Source: JADGRA01 sp052143535 | Lineage (GTDB): Bacteria > Myxococcota > Myxococcia > Myxococcales > Myxococcaceae | Assembly (NCBI GenBank): GCA_052143535.1 | Contig: JBKQSS010000091.1 | Coordinates: 124,001-188,000 of the forward strand | Length of the DNA stretch: 64,000 nucleotides | Direction: 5' to 3' | Shown here: positions 52,971 to 61,472 of the stretch, one piece after another | Numbering within the stretch: the stretch's first letter is position 1 | How the letters are laid out: every line of letters starts with the position of its first letter | Translations under genes and position numbers: made by a program | Notes under the pieces: model-generated | What the model was told of the DNA's origin: nothing | Databases searched by the model: none | What the model saw: the letters and a program-made list of their open reading frames with translations, nothing else

Positions 52971-53572
52971 CACGCTTTCCTCGCGCCTGCCGGGTGGGAG
53001 TTTGGGTGGCAGCCCTCGGGCTGGGGTTGGCGCTGGCCGAGGCCGAGCCCTCGGACGCGAGCAGCCTGCAAGCCCGTTACGCCGGAGGGTGGCGCTTCAG
53101 TGGTGGCGCCTCGGAGCGAGCCGCCGTACCGGCGGCGGTGGAGCGCTCGGTGGACGGGATGTTTTTCATCTCCCGCGGCATCGCCTACGACAGGCTGATG
53201 CACGTCTGCGAAATCTGCGGCACCTACACGCTGAGCTTTGCCATGGGCGAGGTGACGGTGGCCAGCCCCTGCCAGCTTCCGGACAAAAGCCCGCAGGACG
53301 GCAGCGAGGTTTACCACCGCACGCAGGCCGGGGATGAAAGCAAGCTCAGCCAGCGCTTCCTCGAAGGGGCGCTGGTGCAGGAGTTTCGCGGCGAGGAGGG
53401 CAACCGCCGGGTGGTGTGGACACTTCAGCCGGACCAGGTGAGCCTTCAGGTACACGTCACCATCGCCAGCAAGCACCTCCCCCATCCGGTCGACTACACC
53501 CTCAGCTACCAACGCCTCTCGCCGAGGCCGGACGCTGGCCCGGCCGACGCCGGGCAACGGCCGGCGGACTGA
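52967..53572 (+). CDS. Exported protein, tandem duplicate B
   Basis: A 201-aa protein, ATG 52967 overlapping the previous stop (ATGA). The signal MTRFPRACRVGVWVAALGLG continues to ALAEAEP with no lipobox Cys, so a soluble periplasmic or secreted protein. The domain is a diverged copy of the upstream protein: LQARYAGGWRFSGGASERAA, AVERSVDGMFF, PVDYTLSYQR. A CEICG motif is unique to this copy. The tail is Pro/Ala-rich. The pair arose by tandem duplication; function unknown. Confidence 0.78.
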   Translation: MTRFPRACRVGVWVAALGLGLALAEAEPSDASSLQARYAGGWRFSGGASERAAVPAAVERSVDGMFFISRGIAYDRLMHVCEICGTYTLSFAMGEVTVASPCQLPDKSPQDGSEVYHRTQAGDESKLSQRFLEGALVQEFRGEEGNRRVVWTLQPDQVSLQVHVTIASKHLPHPVDYTLSYQRLSPRPDAGPADAGQRPAD

Positions 53573-53627
53573 CGTCCCGGGGGCGTTTGGATTGCGCCTA
53601 CACGCGGCTGAGTCTCAAAAGGTGGCT

Positions 53628-56234
53628 GTGCCTCACTCCAGCAGGCGGGCCCGGCGCTTGGGGCGGCGGCGCGCCTGGGCACTGGCGGCGGCAGCGGTCG
53701 TTTTGTCCGGAGCGGCCCGGGCCCAGGACGTGGTGGCGCCGGCACCGCCGGCGGCCCAGGGGACACTCACCCAGCCGCCCGTCCTTCAGCACTTTGTCGA
53801 GGCCGCCTACCCGCCCGAGGCCCAGGCCAGTGGGCTGGAGGGCCGCGTCTTGCTGGAGGTGGACATCTCGGCCAAGGGCGAGGTGACGCGGGCGGCGGTC
53901 ATCGCCCCGGCCGGCCACGGCTTTGATGAGGCTGCGCTGGCGGCGGTTCGGCAGTTCCACTTCACCCCGGCGGAGGTGGACGGCAAACCCGCCGCCGTCC
54001 GCATCCAATACGCCTACGCCTTCGTGCTGTCTGTCCCCTCCCAACAGGCGCCCCGGCTCGGGCCGGTCAACCTCGAGGGCACCATCCTCGAGCGGGGAAC
54101 GCGGCACCCGGTGGCCGGCGCGGAGGTGGCGCTTCCTTACCTCGAGCGCTCCACCCTCACCGACGCCAAGGGCGCGTTTTCTTTCCGCGACGTCCCGGAG
54201 GGGACGCAAAAACTTTGGGTGGTGGCCAACGGCTACGAGAAGTTCGAGACGGCCGAGACGCTGCTCGCCGGCAAAGTGACGCGCGTCAGCTACTACATCC
54301 TCAAGTCTTTCTTCAGCCCCTACGAGACGGTGGTGCGAGGCAACCGAGAGCCGACGCAGGAGACGGAATATTCAATTTCTCTGGAGGAGGTGGAGCGCAT
54401 TCCAGGCACCTACGGCGACGCGCTGAAGGTGGTGCAAAACCTCCCCGGGGTGGCCCGCGCCCCCTTCAACGGCGGTCTCATCGCCATCCGGGGAACCAGT
54501 CCCCAGGACTCCGGCATCTTCCTCGACGGCGAGCGGCTGCCGCTTCTCTTTCACTTTGGCGGTCTGACGGCCGTCTACAACAGCGAGATGCTGGCGTCGG
54601 TGGACTACCTGCCCGGCAACTTCGGCCCGTACTACGGCGACATCCTCGGCGGCGTGGTGGACGTGAAGAGCCGGAACCCGAAGACCGACGGCTTTCACGG
54701 TGTGGTGGACATCAACGTCATCGACGCGAGCGCCGTGCTGGAAGGCCCCTTGGGAGACAACTTCAGCATCGCCATTGCTGGGCGGCGCTCCTACATCGAC
54801 GCCTTCTTGCCGCTTTTCCTCTCCGGCAGCTCCACCAGCTTCACCGTCGCTCCGGTCTTCGATGATGCGCAGCTGAAGCTGGTGTGGAAACCCAACGCCA
54901 AGAGCACCCTCAGCCTGTTGGCGCTGCAGAGCCAGGACGCCTTCCAGCTGGTGCTGGGCACCACCCCGTCCAACAACCCCACCCTGGGCCGGACCTTCGT
55001 TGACCAGACTGGCTTCGCCCAAGCTCGCCTGCGCTACAGCTACCTCGACGGCCCGGTGCGCTGGGACACCATCGGCCTCGTCGGGGAGACGCACATCAAT
55101 CTCCAGATTGGCGCCACCGAGGGCGTCAAGGCCAATTCCATCCCCTACGGCCTGCGCAGCACGCTGGAAGTCGCGACATTGCCCTCGCTCACCCTGGCCG
55201 GCGGGGTGGACTGGGTAAACCAACCGGCGGAACTCACCATCGCCTTCCCGGAGCCCCCTCAGGAGGGCGAGCCCCTTCCCGGCGGTCCGCTCAACCCCAT
55301 TCTCTACGAGCAAACCCACACCTGGGCGAGTGACCTCGGCCTGTGGGCGGAGGCCCGCTGGCGGCCGGTATCGAATCTCCTCATCCTGCCGGGTTTGCGC
55401 GTCGACCAATTCCTCTGGAAGCTGCAACCGAAGCCGGCTTGGACGGCGGACCCGCGGCTGGTAGTGCGCTGGACGGTGCTTCCCCCACTCGTCCTCAAGG
55501 CTGGCCTCGGCCTGTACCACGAGGCGCCGAGCCTGGCCGGCGGCGCCATCGACCCGGTCTTCGGCAATCCGGACCTCCAAATCCAACGCAGCATCCAAGC
55601 CAGCCTGGGCTTCGAGTGGGCCGTCCGACCGGGGCTGCTCTTCACCTTCGAGGCTTTCTACAACCGGCTGACAAGCGTCGTCGCACCGGCGCCCGCCCCT
55701 GAAAACTTGGCCAACACCGGCATCGGACGCATTTGGGGCTTCGAGGTCTTCATCCGCCAGGCGCTCACCAGCCGCGTTTTCGGCTGGCTGAGCTACAGCT
55801 TCTCCAAAAGCCAGCGGCTCGACGCCCCGGGCGACAACTGGCGGCCCTTCGACTACGACCAGACAAACGTCCTCACCGCCATCCTCAGCTACCAGCTGGG
55901 GGCCGGCTGGGAGGTGGGCGGCCGCTTCCGCTATGCGACCGGCAACCCCTACACGCCGGTCACGGGCGCGGTGAAGGACGACAACACCGACACCTTCGTC
56001 CCCATCTACGGCGTCATCAACTCCGCCCGCTTGCCCAGTTTCGTCCAGCTCGACATCCGGGTGGACAAAATCTGGGTCTTCAACACCTGGTCCTTGGACC
56101 TCTACCTGGACGTGCAAAACGTGACCGACACCCGCGCCGTGGAGGGCCTTACCTACAGCTTCAACTACGCCCAGCGGGTTTTTTTCATCGGCCTGCCCAT
56201 CATCCCGGTGCTGGGCGTGAAGGCGGTCTTCTGA
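53628..56234 (+). CDS. TonB-dependent receptor with an N-terminal TonB C-terminal domain
   Basis: About 868 aa. Signal ALAAAAVVLSGAARAQ. Residues about 45-140 are a TonB C-terminal-like domain (YPPEAQASGLEGRVLLEVDI, GFDEAALAAVRQFHFTPAEV). Next comes a carboxypeptidase-regulatory-like module (VEGTI-type, GAFSFRDVPEGTQKLWVVAN) and a plug (SISLEEVERIPGTYGDALKV, VQNLPGVARAPFNGGLIAIR). A large barrel runs to an aromatic-rich end. It is an outer-membrane receptor by architecture. GTG 53628 has AAGG upstream; TTG 53592 is an alternative. The gene downstream overlaps by 1 bp. Confidence 0.88.
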   Translation: MPHSSRRARRLGRRRAWALAAAAVVLSGAARAQDVVAPAPPAAQGTLTQPPVLQHFVEAAYPPEAQASGLEGRVLLEVDISAKGEVTRAAVIAPAGHGFDEAALAAVRQFHFTPAEVDGKPAAVRIQYAYAFVLSVPSQQAPRLGPVNLEGTILERGTRHPVAGAEVALPYLERSTLTDAKGAFSFRDVPEGTQKLWVVANGYEKFETAETLLAGKVTRVSYYILKSFFSPYETVVRGNREPTQETEYSISLEEVERIPGTYGDALKVVQNLPGVARAPFNGGLIAIRGTSPQDSGIFLDGERLPLLFHFGGLTAVYNSEMLASVDYLPGNFGPYYGDILGGVVDVKSRNPKTDGFHGVVDINVIDASAVLEGPLGDNFSIAIAGRRSYIDAFLPLFLSGSSTSFTVAPVFDDAQLKLVWKPNAKSTLSLLALQSQDAFQLVLGTTPSNNPTLGRTFVDQTGFAQARLRYSYLDGPVRWDTIGLVGETHINLQIGATEGVKANSIPYGLRSTLEVATLPSLTLAGGVDWVNQPAELTIAFPEPPQEGEPLPGGPLNPILYEQTHTWASDLGLWAEARWRPVSNLLILPGLRVDQFLWKLQPKPAWTADPRLVVRWTVLPPLVLKAGLGLYHEAPSLAGGAIDPVFGNPDLQIQRSIQASLGFEWAVRPGLLFTFEAFYNRLTSVVAPAPAPENLANTGIGRIWGFEVFIRQALTSRVFGWLSYSFSKSQRLDAPGDNWRPFDYDQTNVLTAILSYQLGAGWEVGGRFRYATGNPYTPVTGAVKDDNTDTFVPIYGVINSARLPSFVQLDIRVDKIWVFNTWSLDLYLDVQNVTDTRAVEGLTYSFNYAQRVFFIGLPIIPVLGVKAVF

Positions 56235-57157
56235 TGCGAAAGTGCCTTGCCGCAACACTGGCCGTCCTGCTCGGCACCCTGGGGTGCGAGCCGGCGGTGG
56301 TTTCCCAGAGTGAGTTATTCACCACCCGGGTTTTGGCCATTCGGGCCGACCCGCCCGAGTTGGTGGTGCCCGCCGACGGCGGACTGCCGCCGCCGGTGCA
56401 CTTCACTGTCCTCTCCTTCTCACCGGACGGCGGTGCGCCCTCGGTGGCACTGGCCCTGTGCGTGGCCGGCAACCCCTACGGCGCCGACAGCGGGTGCCCC
56501 GGCGAAAACGGCATCCCCTTGCCCGACGACACGCTCGACGTCGCCAATCCGCAAATTGCAGGCCTCCTGCTCGCGCTCGACGGGGGCATTCCGCAAAGTG
56601 GGCTGCCGCCGACGGAGCCGGGCGTGCTGCAGGTGGCCATCGGCTACTGCGCCACGACGCGGGGGACGGCTCCCGAGGACTGCACCCCGGCGGGGAGCGG
56701 GCTTTCCGGGGACACCGAGTGGGGCGTCTACCGACTGGGCGTCCGGTTTTCGGGAAGGCCCAACCACAACCCCCAGCTGCTCTCGGTCAGTCTTACCGAC
56801 GGCGGCTCGCTGGCGGGGGCGCTGTTGCCCTATGGACAAAGCGTCACCCTCACCCCGGCCATCCCGGACGGAGGCCTGGACGCGAGCTGGCCCAGCGTCG
56901 GCATCGACGGTGGCGTCGAGACGTACCTCGGCCTCGACGGCGGCACCTTCTACGAGGACCTCTTCTTCAGCTGGTACGCCACCGCGCCCAACGTGGCGAA
57001 CTTCTTCTCCAACGAGCCGACGCCCTCGGACACCGCCGAGACGCCCTACAACCAATTCAACGGGGCCTACCCGGGGCCAGTCACCTTCTACCTGGTGCTC
57101 CGCGATGGCCGCGGGGGGACGGACTGGTTGGTGCTCGACGCCGGCGTCCTTCCCTAA
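56234..57157 (+). CDS. Exported lipoprotein paired with the TonB-type receptor
   Basis: A 307-aa lipoprotein. MRKCLAATLAVLLGTLGCEP gives lipobox TLGC. ATG 56234 shares its A with the receptor's stop codon (TGATG), so translation is coupled. The body is Gly/Asp/Pro-rich with PADGGLPPPVHFTVLSFSPD, DGGLDASWPSVGIDGGVE and a Cys-rich part (GYCATTRG, PEDCTPAGSG). Downstream lipoproteins often work with TonB-type receptors as surface binding partners; inferred here. No known family. It ends at an overlapping CTAA with the minus gene. Confidence 0.8.
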   Translation: MRKCLAATLAVLLGTLGCEPAVVSQSELFTTRVLAIRADPPELVVPADGGLPPPVHFTVLSFSPDGGAPSVALALCVAGNPYGADSGCPGENGIPLPDDTLDVANPQIAGLLLALDGGIPQSGLPPTEPGVLQVAIGYCATTRGTAPEDCTPAGSGLSGDTEWGVYRLGVRFSGRPNHNPQLLSVSLTDGGSLAGALLPYGQSVTLTPAIPDGGLDASWPSVGIDGGVETYLGLDGGTFYEDLFFSWYATAPNVANFFSNEPTPSDTAETPYNQFNGAYPGPVTFYLVLRDGRGGTDWLVLDAGVLP

Positions 57158-58365
57158 CCCCCAAAGGGGCCGGACTCGCCCGGCCGCGGCTGGGCCGGCA
57201 GCACCCGGGCCAGCGTCCGCGCCAGCCGTTGGACGCCCAGGGCGAAGCGCGCCGGCTCGGGAAGCAACGACAGCACCACGAAGCGGCCGCGGGGGAAGTC
57301 ATAGAAGTGGCCCGGCTGGACGTGGACACCGGCCTCGAGCAGCTCCAGGGCGAGCGACGTCTCGTCGGTGGACTGCGGGAGGCGCAGGACGGCGGACCAG
57401 CCGCCCTCGGAGGGAAGGACGTTCCAGGGGGCGTCCTTGGGGCGCGCGGCCAGAAGCGCGCGCCGGTTGTCCTCCAGCCGCAGCGCCACCCGGTGGCGCC
57501 AGGGAGGCCCCAGCGCCAGCAGCCGCGGAAGCGCGCGCTGCGTCGGTTCGGCCACCGAGAGGATGCTGTCCAGAAGCACTTCCAGTCTGGCCAGCGCCTC
57601 GTCTCGCAGCGGGGCGGCCCCAGTGACGGCCGTCCAGGCGCACTTGAGCTGCGGCAAGCCCACCGACTTGGAGAGGCCCCCCAGGGTGAAGGTAAGGGCC
57701 TCCCCCTCCAGCGCGGCCGCCGTCGAGGGTGCACGGCCGCCGCTCACGAAGTGACTAAACACCTCGTCCACCACCAACGCCCAGTCGCTCGAGGCGCACA
57801 GCGAGTCCAAGGGGACTTGGGACTCGGGCGCAAGCAGCTGGCCGGTGGGGTTGGCTGGGCTCACCATCAGCACTCCCCGGGTATTCTCATCGGCCAAGGC
57901 CTCCAGCGTCTCGGTGTCAAAGCCGAAGCCCACCTCCAACTCGAGCGGGTAGCCACGCAGCTCCACCGCCGCCGCATCGGCCAGGTAGGACAGCACCGGG
58001 TAGCCGGGCATGGGGATGAGCAGGTTGTCGCCTGGGTCGCAGAGCAGCGCCAACAGCAAGCCGTAGGCCTCGCTGGTGCTGGCGCTGAGAAACACCTGGG
58101 TGGCCGAGAGGTGCGCGCCCCGGGAAACCAGCTCGGCCGCCACTGCCGCCCGGGCGGACAACAGTCCGAAGGGCTCCGGCGCATAGCCCTGCACCGAGGC
58201 GGCAGAGAGCGCTTCCCGGAGCTCGCGTTCCGGCTGGGCGAGACCGACGTCGGTGGGGTTGGAAACGGTGAGGTCCACCACGTCCACGCCCCGGGCCCGC
58301 AGCGTCTCGCGGCGGATGGCCAAGAGGTTGGGCGTCCTGTCCCAGGCGGTGCGCGCGGAAAACAT
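57154..58365 (-). CDS. Pyridoxal phosphate-dependent aminotransferase, class I/II
   Basis: A 403-aa fold-type I PLP enzyme. VVDLTVSNPTDVGLAQPE, LSASTSEAYGLLLALLCDPG, IPMPGYPVLSYLADAAAVEL, SPANPTGQLL, DEVFSHF, and the Lys region LGGLSKSVGLPQLKCAW. Substrate is not predictable, but the family includes amino acid and histidinol-phosphate type transaminases. ATG 58365 with GGAGG upstream was chosen over GTG 58371. It overlaps the lipoprotein stop by 4 bp (CTAA) on the other strand. Confidence 0.92.
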   Translation of the reverse strand: MFSARTAWDRTPNLLAIRRETLRARGVDVVDLTVSNPTDVGLAQPERELREALSAASVQGYAPEPFGLLSARAAVAAELVSRGAHLSATQVFLSASTSEAYGLLLALLCDPGDNLLIPMPGYPVLSYLADAAAVELRGYPLELEVGFGFDTETLEALADENTRGVLMVSPANPTGQLLAPESQVPLDSLCASSDWALVVDEVFSHFVSGGRAPSTAAALEGEALTFTLGGLSKSVGLPQLKCAWTAVTGAAPLRDEALARLEVLLDSILSVAEPTQRALPRLLALGPPWRHRVALRLEDNRRALLAARPKDAPWNVLPSEGGWSAVLRLPQSTDETSLALELLEAGVHVQPGHFYDFPRGRFVVLSLLPEPARFALGVQRLARTLARVLPAQPRPGESGPFGG

Positions 58366-58423
58366 TCCCACCCTCCAGGCTACCGCCTGCGGCGGCCGGG
58401 CGGTTGTGTCAGGCTCTTGAAGC

Positions 58424-59008
58424 GTGGCCCCCGACGCGCTCCGCCGCTGCCCCTGGCCGGGAGATGACCCGCTGTACCTGGCCTACCACGACGTCGAGTG
58501 GGGGGTGCCGGAATGGGATGAGCGCGCCCTCTTCGAGAAGCTGCTGCTGGACGGGTTCCAGGCTGGCCTGTCGTGGATTACCATCCTCCGCAAGCGCGAC
58601 AACTACCGGAAGGCCTTCGAGGGCTTCCACCCCGAGCGCATCGCTCGCTGGCCTCAGAAACGCGTCGAAGTGCTGATGGCCAACCCCGGCATCGTGCGCA
58701 ACCGCGCCAAGCTGGAAGGAAGCATCCGCAACGCGCGCTGCTACCTTCAGCTCCGCGAGCGGCAGGGAAGCTTCGCCCGCTTCCTGTGGGGCTTCCTCGG
58801 GGGGGAGCCGAAAGTCAACCACCGCCGCTCCATCCGGGAGGTGCCCGCCGAGACCAAACAGAGCCGCGCCATGTCCCAACAGCTGCGAGCGGCGGGCTTC
58901 ACCTTCGTCGGGCCCACCATCTGCTACGCCTTCATGCAAGCCACTGGGATGGTGGATGACCACCTGGTGCACTGCTTTCGCCACAGCGACCGTCTGGGCG
59001 GCTACTAG
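58424..59008 (+). CDS. tag: DNA-3-methyladenine glycosylase I
   Basis: A 194-aa HhH glycosylase that removes 3-methyladenine from DNA. Motifs: zinc ligand Cys in RRCPWPGDDPLYLAYHDVEW, GVPEWDERALFEKLLLDGFQ, AGLSWITILRKRDNYRKAF, NPGIVRNRAKLEGSIRNAR, and C-terminal HLVHCFRHSDR for the remaining zinc ligands. GTG start at 58424, divergent from the aminotransferase (58 bp). Confidence 0.96.
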   Translation: MAPDALRRCPWPGDDPLYLAYHDVEWGVPEWDERALFEKLLLDGFQAGLSWITILRKRDNYRKAFEGFHPERIARWPQKRVEVLMANPGIVRNRAKLEGSIRNARCYLQLRERQGSFARFLWGFLGGEPKVNHRRSIREVPAETKQSRAMSQQLRAAGFTFVGPTICYAFMQATGMVDDHLVHCFRHSDRLGGY

Positions 59009-59035
59009 CTCAGGCCAAAGCCCGAGGGCCCCTCG

Positions 59036-59314
59036 CTAGAAGCCGGTCTGCAGCATGGTCTGGACGACGCGGCGGATGAGCTCCCGGCGGATTTCCTTGC
59101 GGCAGTAGTCCACCGCCGGCAGCGGCGGCTTGGGCAGATGGCTGGGGCGATTGCGGGCGGCGGTCCGCACCACCATTTCGACCTTCGACTGCTCGATGTG
59201 GAACAGCCGCTGTCCGTCCTTGCGAAGGAAGTAGGCGAGCCCGCGGGCGTCGAGCAACTTGAAGAAGAACCGCCTGGCGTCGGCGACGAGCGTGAGGTCG
59301 ATGACGTCTGCCAT
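59036..59314 (-). CDS. Small cytosolic protein, unknown
   Basis: A 92-aa protein. ATG 59314 begins MADVIDLTLVADARRFFFKL. Pattern: AYFLRKDGQRLFHIEQSKVE, then MVVRTAARNRPSHLPKPPLP, and a helical C-terminus with RKEIRRELIRRVVQTMLQTG. No signal or TM. The upstream gap to bioD (59315-59448) is 134 bp and holds no other gene. No family recognised; it sits downstream of the biotin operon and could be co-transcribed. Confidence 0.6.
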   Translation of the reverse strand: MADVIDLTLVADARRFFFKLLDARGLAYFLRKDGQRLFHIEQSKVEMVVRTAARNRPSHLPKPPLPAVDYCRKEIRRELIRRVVQTMLQTGF

Positions 59315-59448
59315 GTACGAATGTTCATCGCGTGGATCTCTGGACCCGTCCAATTCCCGCTCGGGCTCCACCGCCGGCCTCGCGCTACACCCACATAGCG
59401 GCGCCATTTTGGCGCTGAAGAATAGTTGCGCGCGCACCAGGCTGGTGG

Positions 59449-60123
59449 TCAGCGGAGCAGTGCTCGGAGGTGGTGGCGGAAGGCCAGGCGGCGCGCCGCC
59501 GCGTCCGGGACGAAGGGAACCGGGCCCAGCACTTCCACCCCATCGCGGCGCTCCAGCCACCGAGGGTTGTCTCGGATGCTCGCATCGCGCAAGGGCGAGG
59601 TCCGCACCAGCACCACGGCGCGGACTCGGATGCGGCGCTCGCGCAGTGCGAGGAGGGACAGTCCGGTGTGGTTGAGCGTCCCCAGGCCAGCCGCAGCCAC
59701 CAGCACCACCGGGAGCCGAGTGGCTGCAATCAGGTCGATCACCTGGTGTCTTTTGTCCAGTGGAACGAGGAGTCCCCCGGCCCCCTCCACCACCAGTGCG
59801 CGGCCCTGAAAGGCCCGAAAGGCTTTGAGGGCTTCCGCCCAGGAGGGATTAAGGCCCAGTCGCTCGGCGGCGATGCCCGGCGCCAGCCGGGCGCGGAAGC
59901 GGTGAAGAGAAATTCTGTCCAGCGCGTCCTCGCTTCGGGCCGCGGCGCGCAAGGCGAGCGCGTCCGCCGGACGCTCCACGTCGACGCAGCCGCTCTCGTA
60001 CGGCTTCAGAGCGCCCGGGGCCAGGCCGGCATCGGCCATCAAGGACAAAAGGGCCGCAGCCACCTCCGTCTTTCCGACGCCGGTGTCGGTTCCGGTGACG
60101 AAGTAGCGGGGGAGCTCCCTCAT
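59449..60123 (-). CDS. bioD: Dethiobiotin synthetase
   Basis: A 224-aa P-loop ATPase forming dethiobiotin from DAPA, CO2 and ATP. P-loop VTGTDTGVGKTEVAAALLS, the GxGG-type block VVEGAGGLLVPLDKRHQVID, and LVAAAGLGTLNHTGLSLLAL are diagnostic. ATG 60123 overlaps the bioA stop (ATGA). The last gene of bioB-bioF-bioA-bioD. Confidence 0.96.
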   Translation of the reverse strand: MRELPRYFVTGTDTGVGKTEVAAALLSLMADAGLAPGALKPYESGCVDVERPADALALRAAARSEDALDRISLHRFRARLAPGIAAERLGLNPSWAEALKAFRAFQGRALVVEGAGGLLVPLDKRHQVIDLIAATRLPVVLVAAAGLGTLNHTGLSLLALRERRIRVRAVVLVRTSPLRDASIRDNPRWLERRDGVEVLGPVPFVPDAAARRLAFRHHLRALLR

Positions 60124-61472
60124 CGGCCCGTCACCTCCGTAATGGCGTGGTGGACGGCATCCCCGAGGAGGCGGGCCTCCTCCTCGGTGAGGGACAACGG
60201 CGGCAGGAGCACCACCACCGCCCCCAAAGGACGCAGCAACACGCCCTGCTTGCGGGCGGCGAGACACACCCGGTGGCCGATGCGCTCCGCAGCCGAGTAG
60301 GACTCCTTGGTGCGCCTGTCCTTCACCAGCTCGATGCCCACCATCGCCCCCCGCTGCCGGACTTCGCCCACGTGGGACAGCTCCGCCACCCTGGCCAGCT
60401 TCGGCGCCAGCGCCGCCAGCGTCCCCTGAAGACGCCGCAGCACATGCTCCGTCTCGAAGAGACGCAAGCTGGCCAGCGCGGCGGCGCAGGCAAGAGGGTT
60501 TCCGGTGAAAGTGTGGCCGTGGAAGAAGGTGCGCTGCGAGGCGGCGTCTCCGAGGAAGGCCTCGTGCACCTTCTCGGTGGTGAGCGTCGCAGCCAGCGGC
60601 AAATAGCCACCGCTCAGTCCTTTGGCCAGGCACAGAAAATCCGGGACCACCTCTTCTTGCTCTACGGCGAAGAGCGTTCCGGTGCGTCCGAAGCCAGTTG
60701 CCACCTCGTCGCAGATGAGCAGCACCTCGTGCTCGCGGCACAGTTCGGCAAGCCGCCTCAGGAAGCCCTTGGGCTGGGTCAGCATGCCGGCCGCGCCCTG
60801 GACCAGAGGCTCGACCACCAGGGCGGCCAGCTCCTGCCCCTTCTCGATGAAGAGCCGCTCGGCAGCCGCGAGGCAGGCTGCACCGCAGTCACCCGGGCCC
60901 GACCATCGGTAGGCGTAGGGCGTCGGGATGCGTTCGGCCCCAAAGAGCAGCCCCCGAAACGTGCCGTGGAAGAGCTCCATCCCCCCCACCGAGACGCTGC
61001 CCACCGTGTCGCCGTGGTAGGCCTCCTGCAGCGCTGCGAAACGGGCCTTCTCCGGGCGGCCTCGCTGCCGCCAGCACTGGTAGGCCATCTTCAGCGCGAC
61101 TTCCACCGAGGTGCTACCGGAGTCCGAGAAGAAGACGCGACTCAGCCCGGGTGGGGCCAGGCGCACCAGCTCCGCAGCCAGCTCGATGGAGGGCACTGAG
61201 GCGAGGCCGAGCAAGGTGGTGTGAGCAACCCGCTCGAGCTGGGAGCGAACTGCGTCGTCAATCTCCCGCTTCCGGTGGCCATGGACGTTGCACCACAGCG
61301 AGGAGACGCCGTCCAAGTAGCGACGCCCGAGGTCGTCGATGAGGTAGTTGCCCTCCGCCCGCTCGATGATGAGGGGCTCGTCCGAAGGCCACCCTTGCAT
61401 CTGGGTGAAGGGGTGCCAGACGTGCGCCTGGTCCAGCCGGAGCAGTCGTTCATGCCGCGACGAGGAGTCCAT
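60120..61472 (-). CDS. bioA: Adenosylmethionine-8-amino-7-oxononanoate aminotransferase
   Basis: A 450-aa PLP enzyme that converts KAPA to DAPA using SAM as amino donor. Motifs: HVWHPFTQMQGW, LDGVSSLWCNVHGHRKREID, SDSGSTSVEVALKMAYQCWR, AYHGDTVGSVSVGGMELFHG, ICDEVATGFGRTGTLFAVEQ, and PLP Lys in FLCLAKGLSGGYLPLAATL (about 282). It overlaps bioF by 23 bp at its 5' end and bioD by 4 bp at its 3' end. Confidence 0.97.
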   Translation of the reverse strand: MDSSSRHERLLRLDQAHVWHPFTQMQGWPSDEPLIIERAEGNYLIDDLGRRYLDGVSSLWCNVHGHRKREIDDAVRSQLERVAHTTLLGLASVPSIELAAELVRLAPPGLSRVFFSDSGSTSVEVALKMAYQCWRQRGRPEKARFAALQEAYHGDTVGSVSVGGMELFHGTFRGLLFGAERIPTPYAYRWSGPGDCGAACLAAAERLFIEKGQELAALVVEPLVQGAAGMLTQPKGFLRRLAELCREHEVLLICDEVATGFGRTGTLFAVEQEEVVPDFLCLAKGLSGGYLPLAATLTTEKVHEAFLGDAASQRTFFHGHTFTGNPLACAAALASLRLFETEHVLRRLQGTLAALAPKLARVAELSHVGEVRQRGAMVGIELVKDRRTKESYSAAERIGHRVCLAARKQGVLLRPLGAVVVLLPPLSLTEEEARLLGDAVHHAITEVTGR

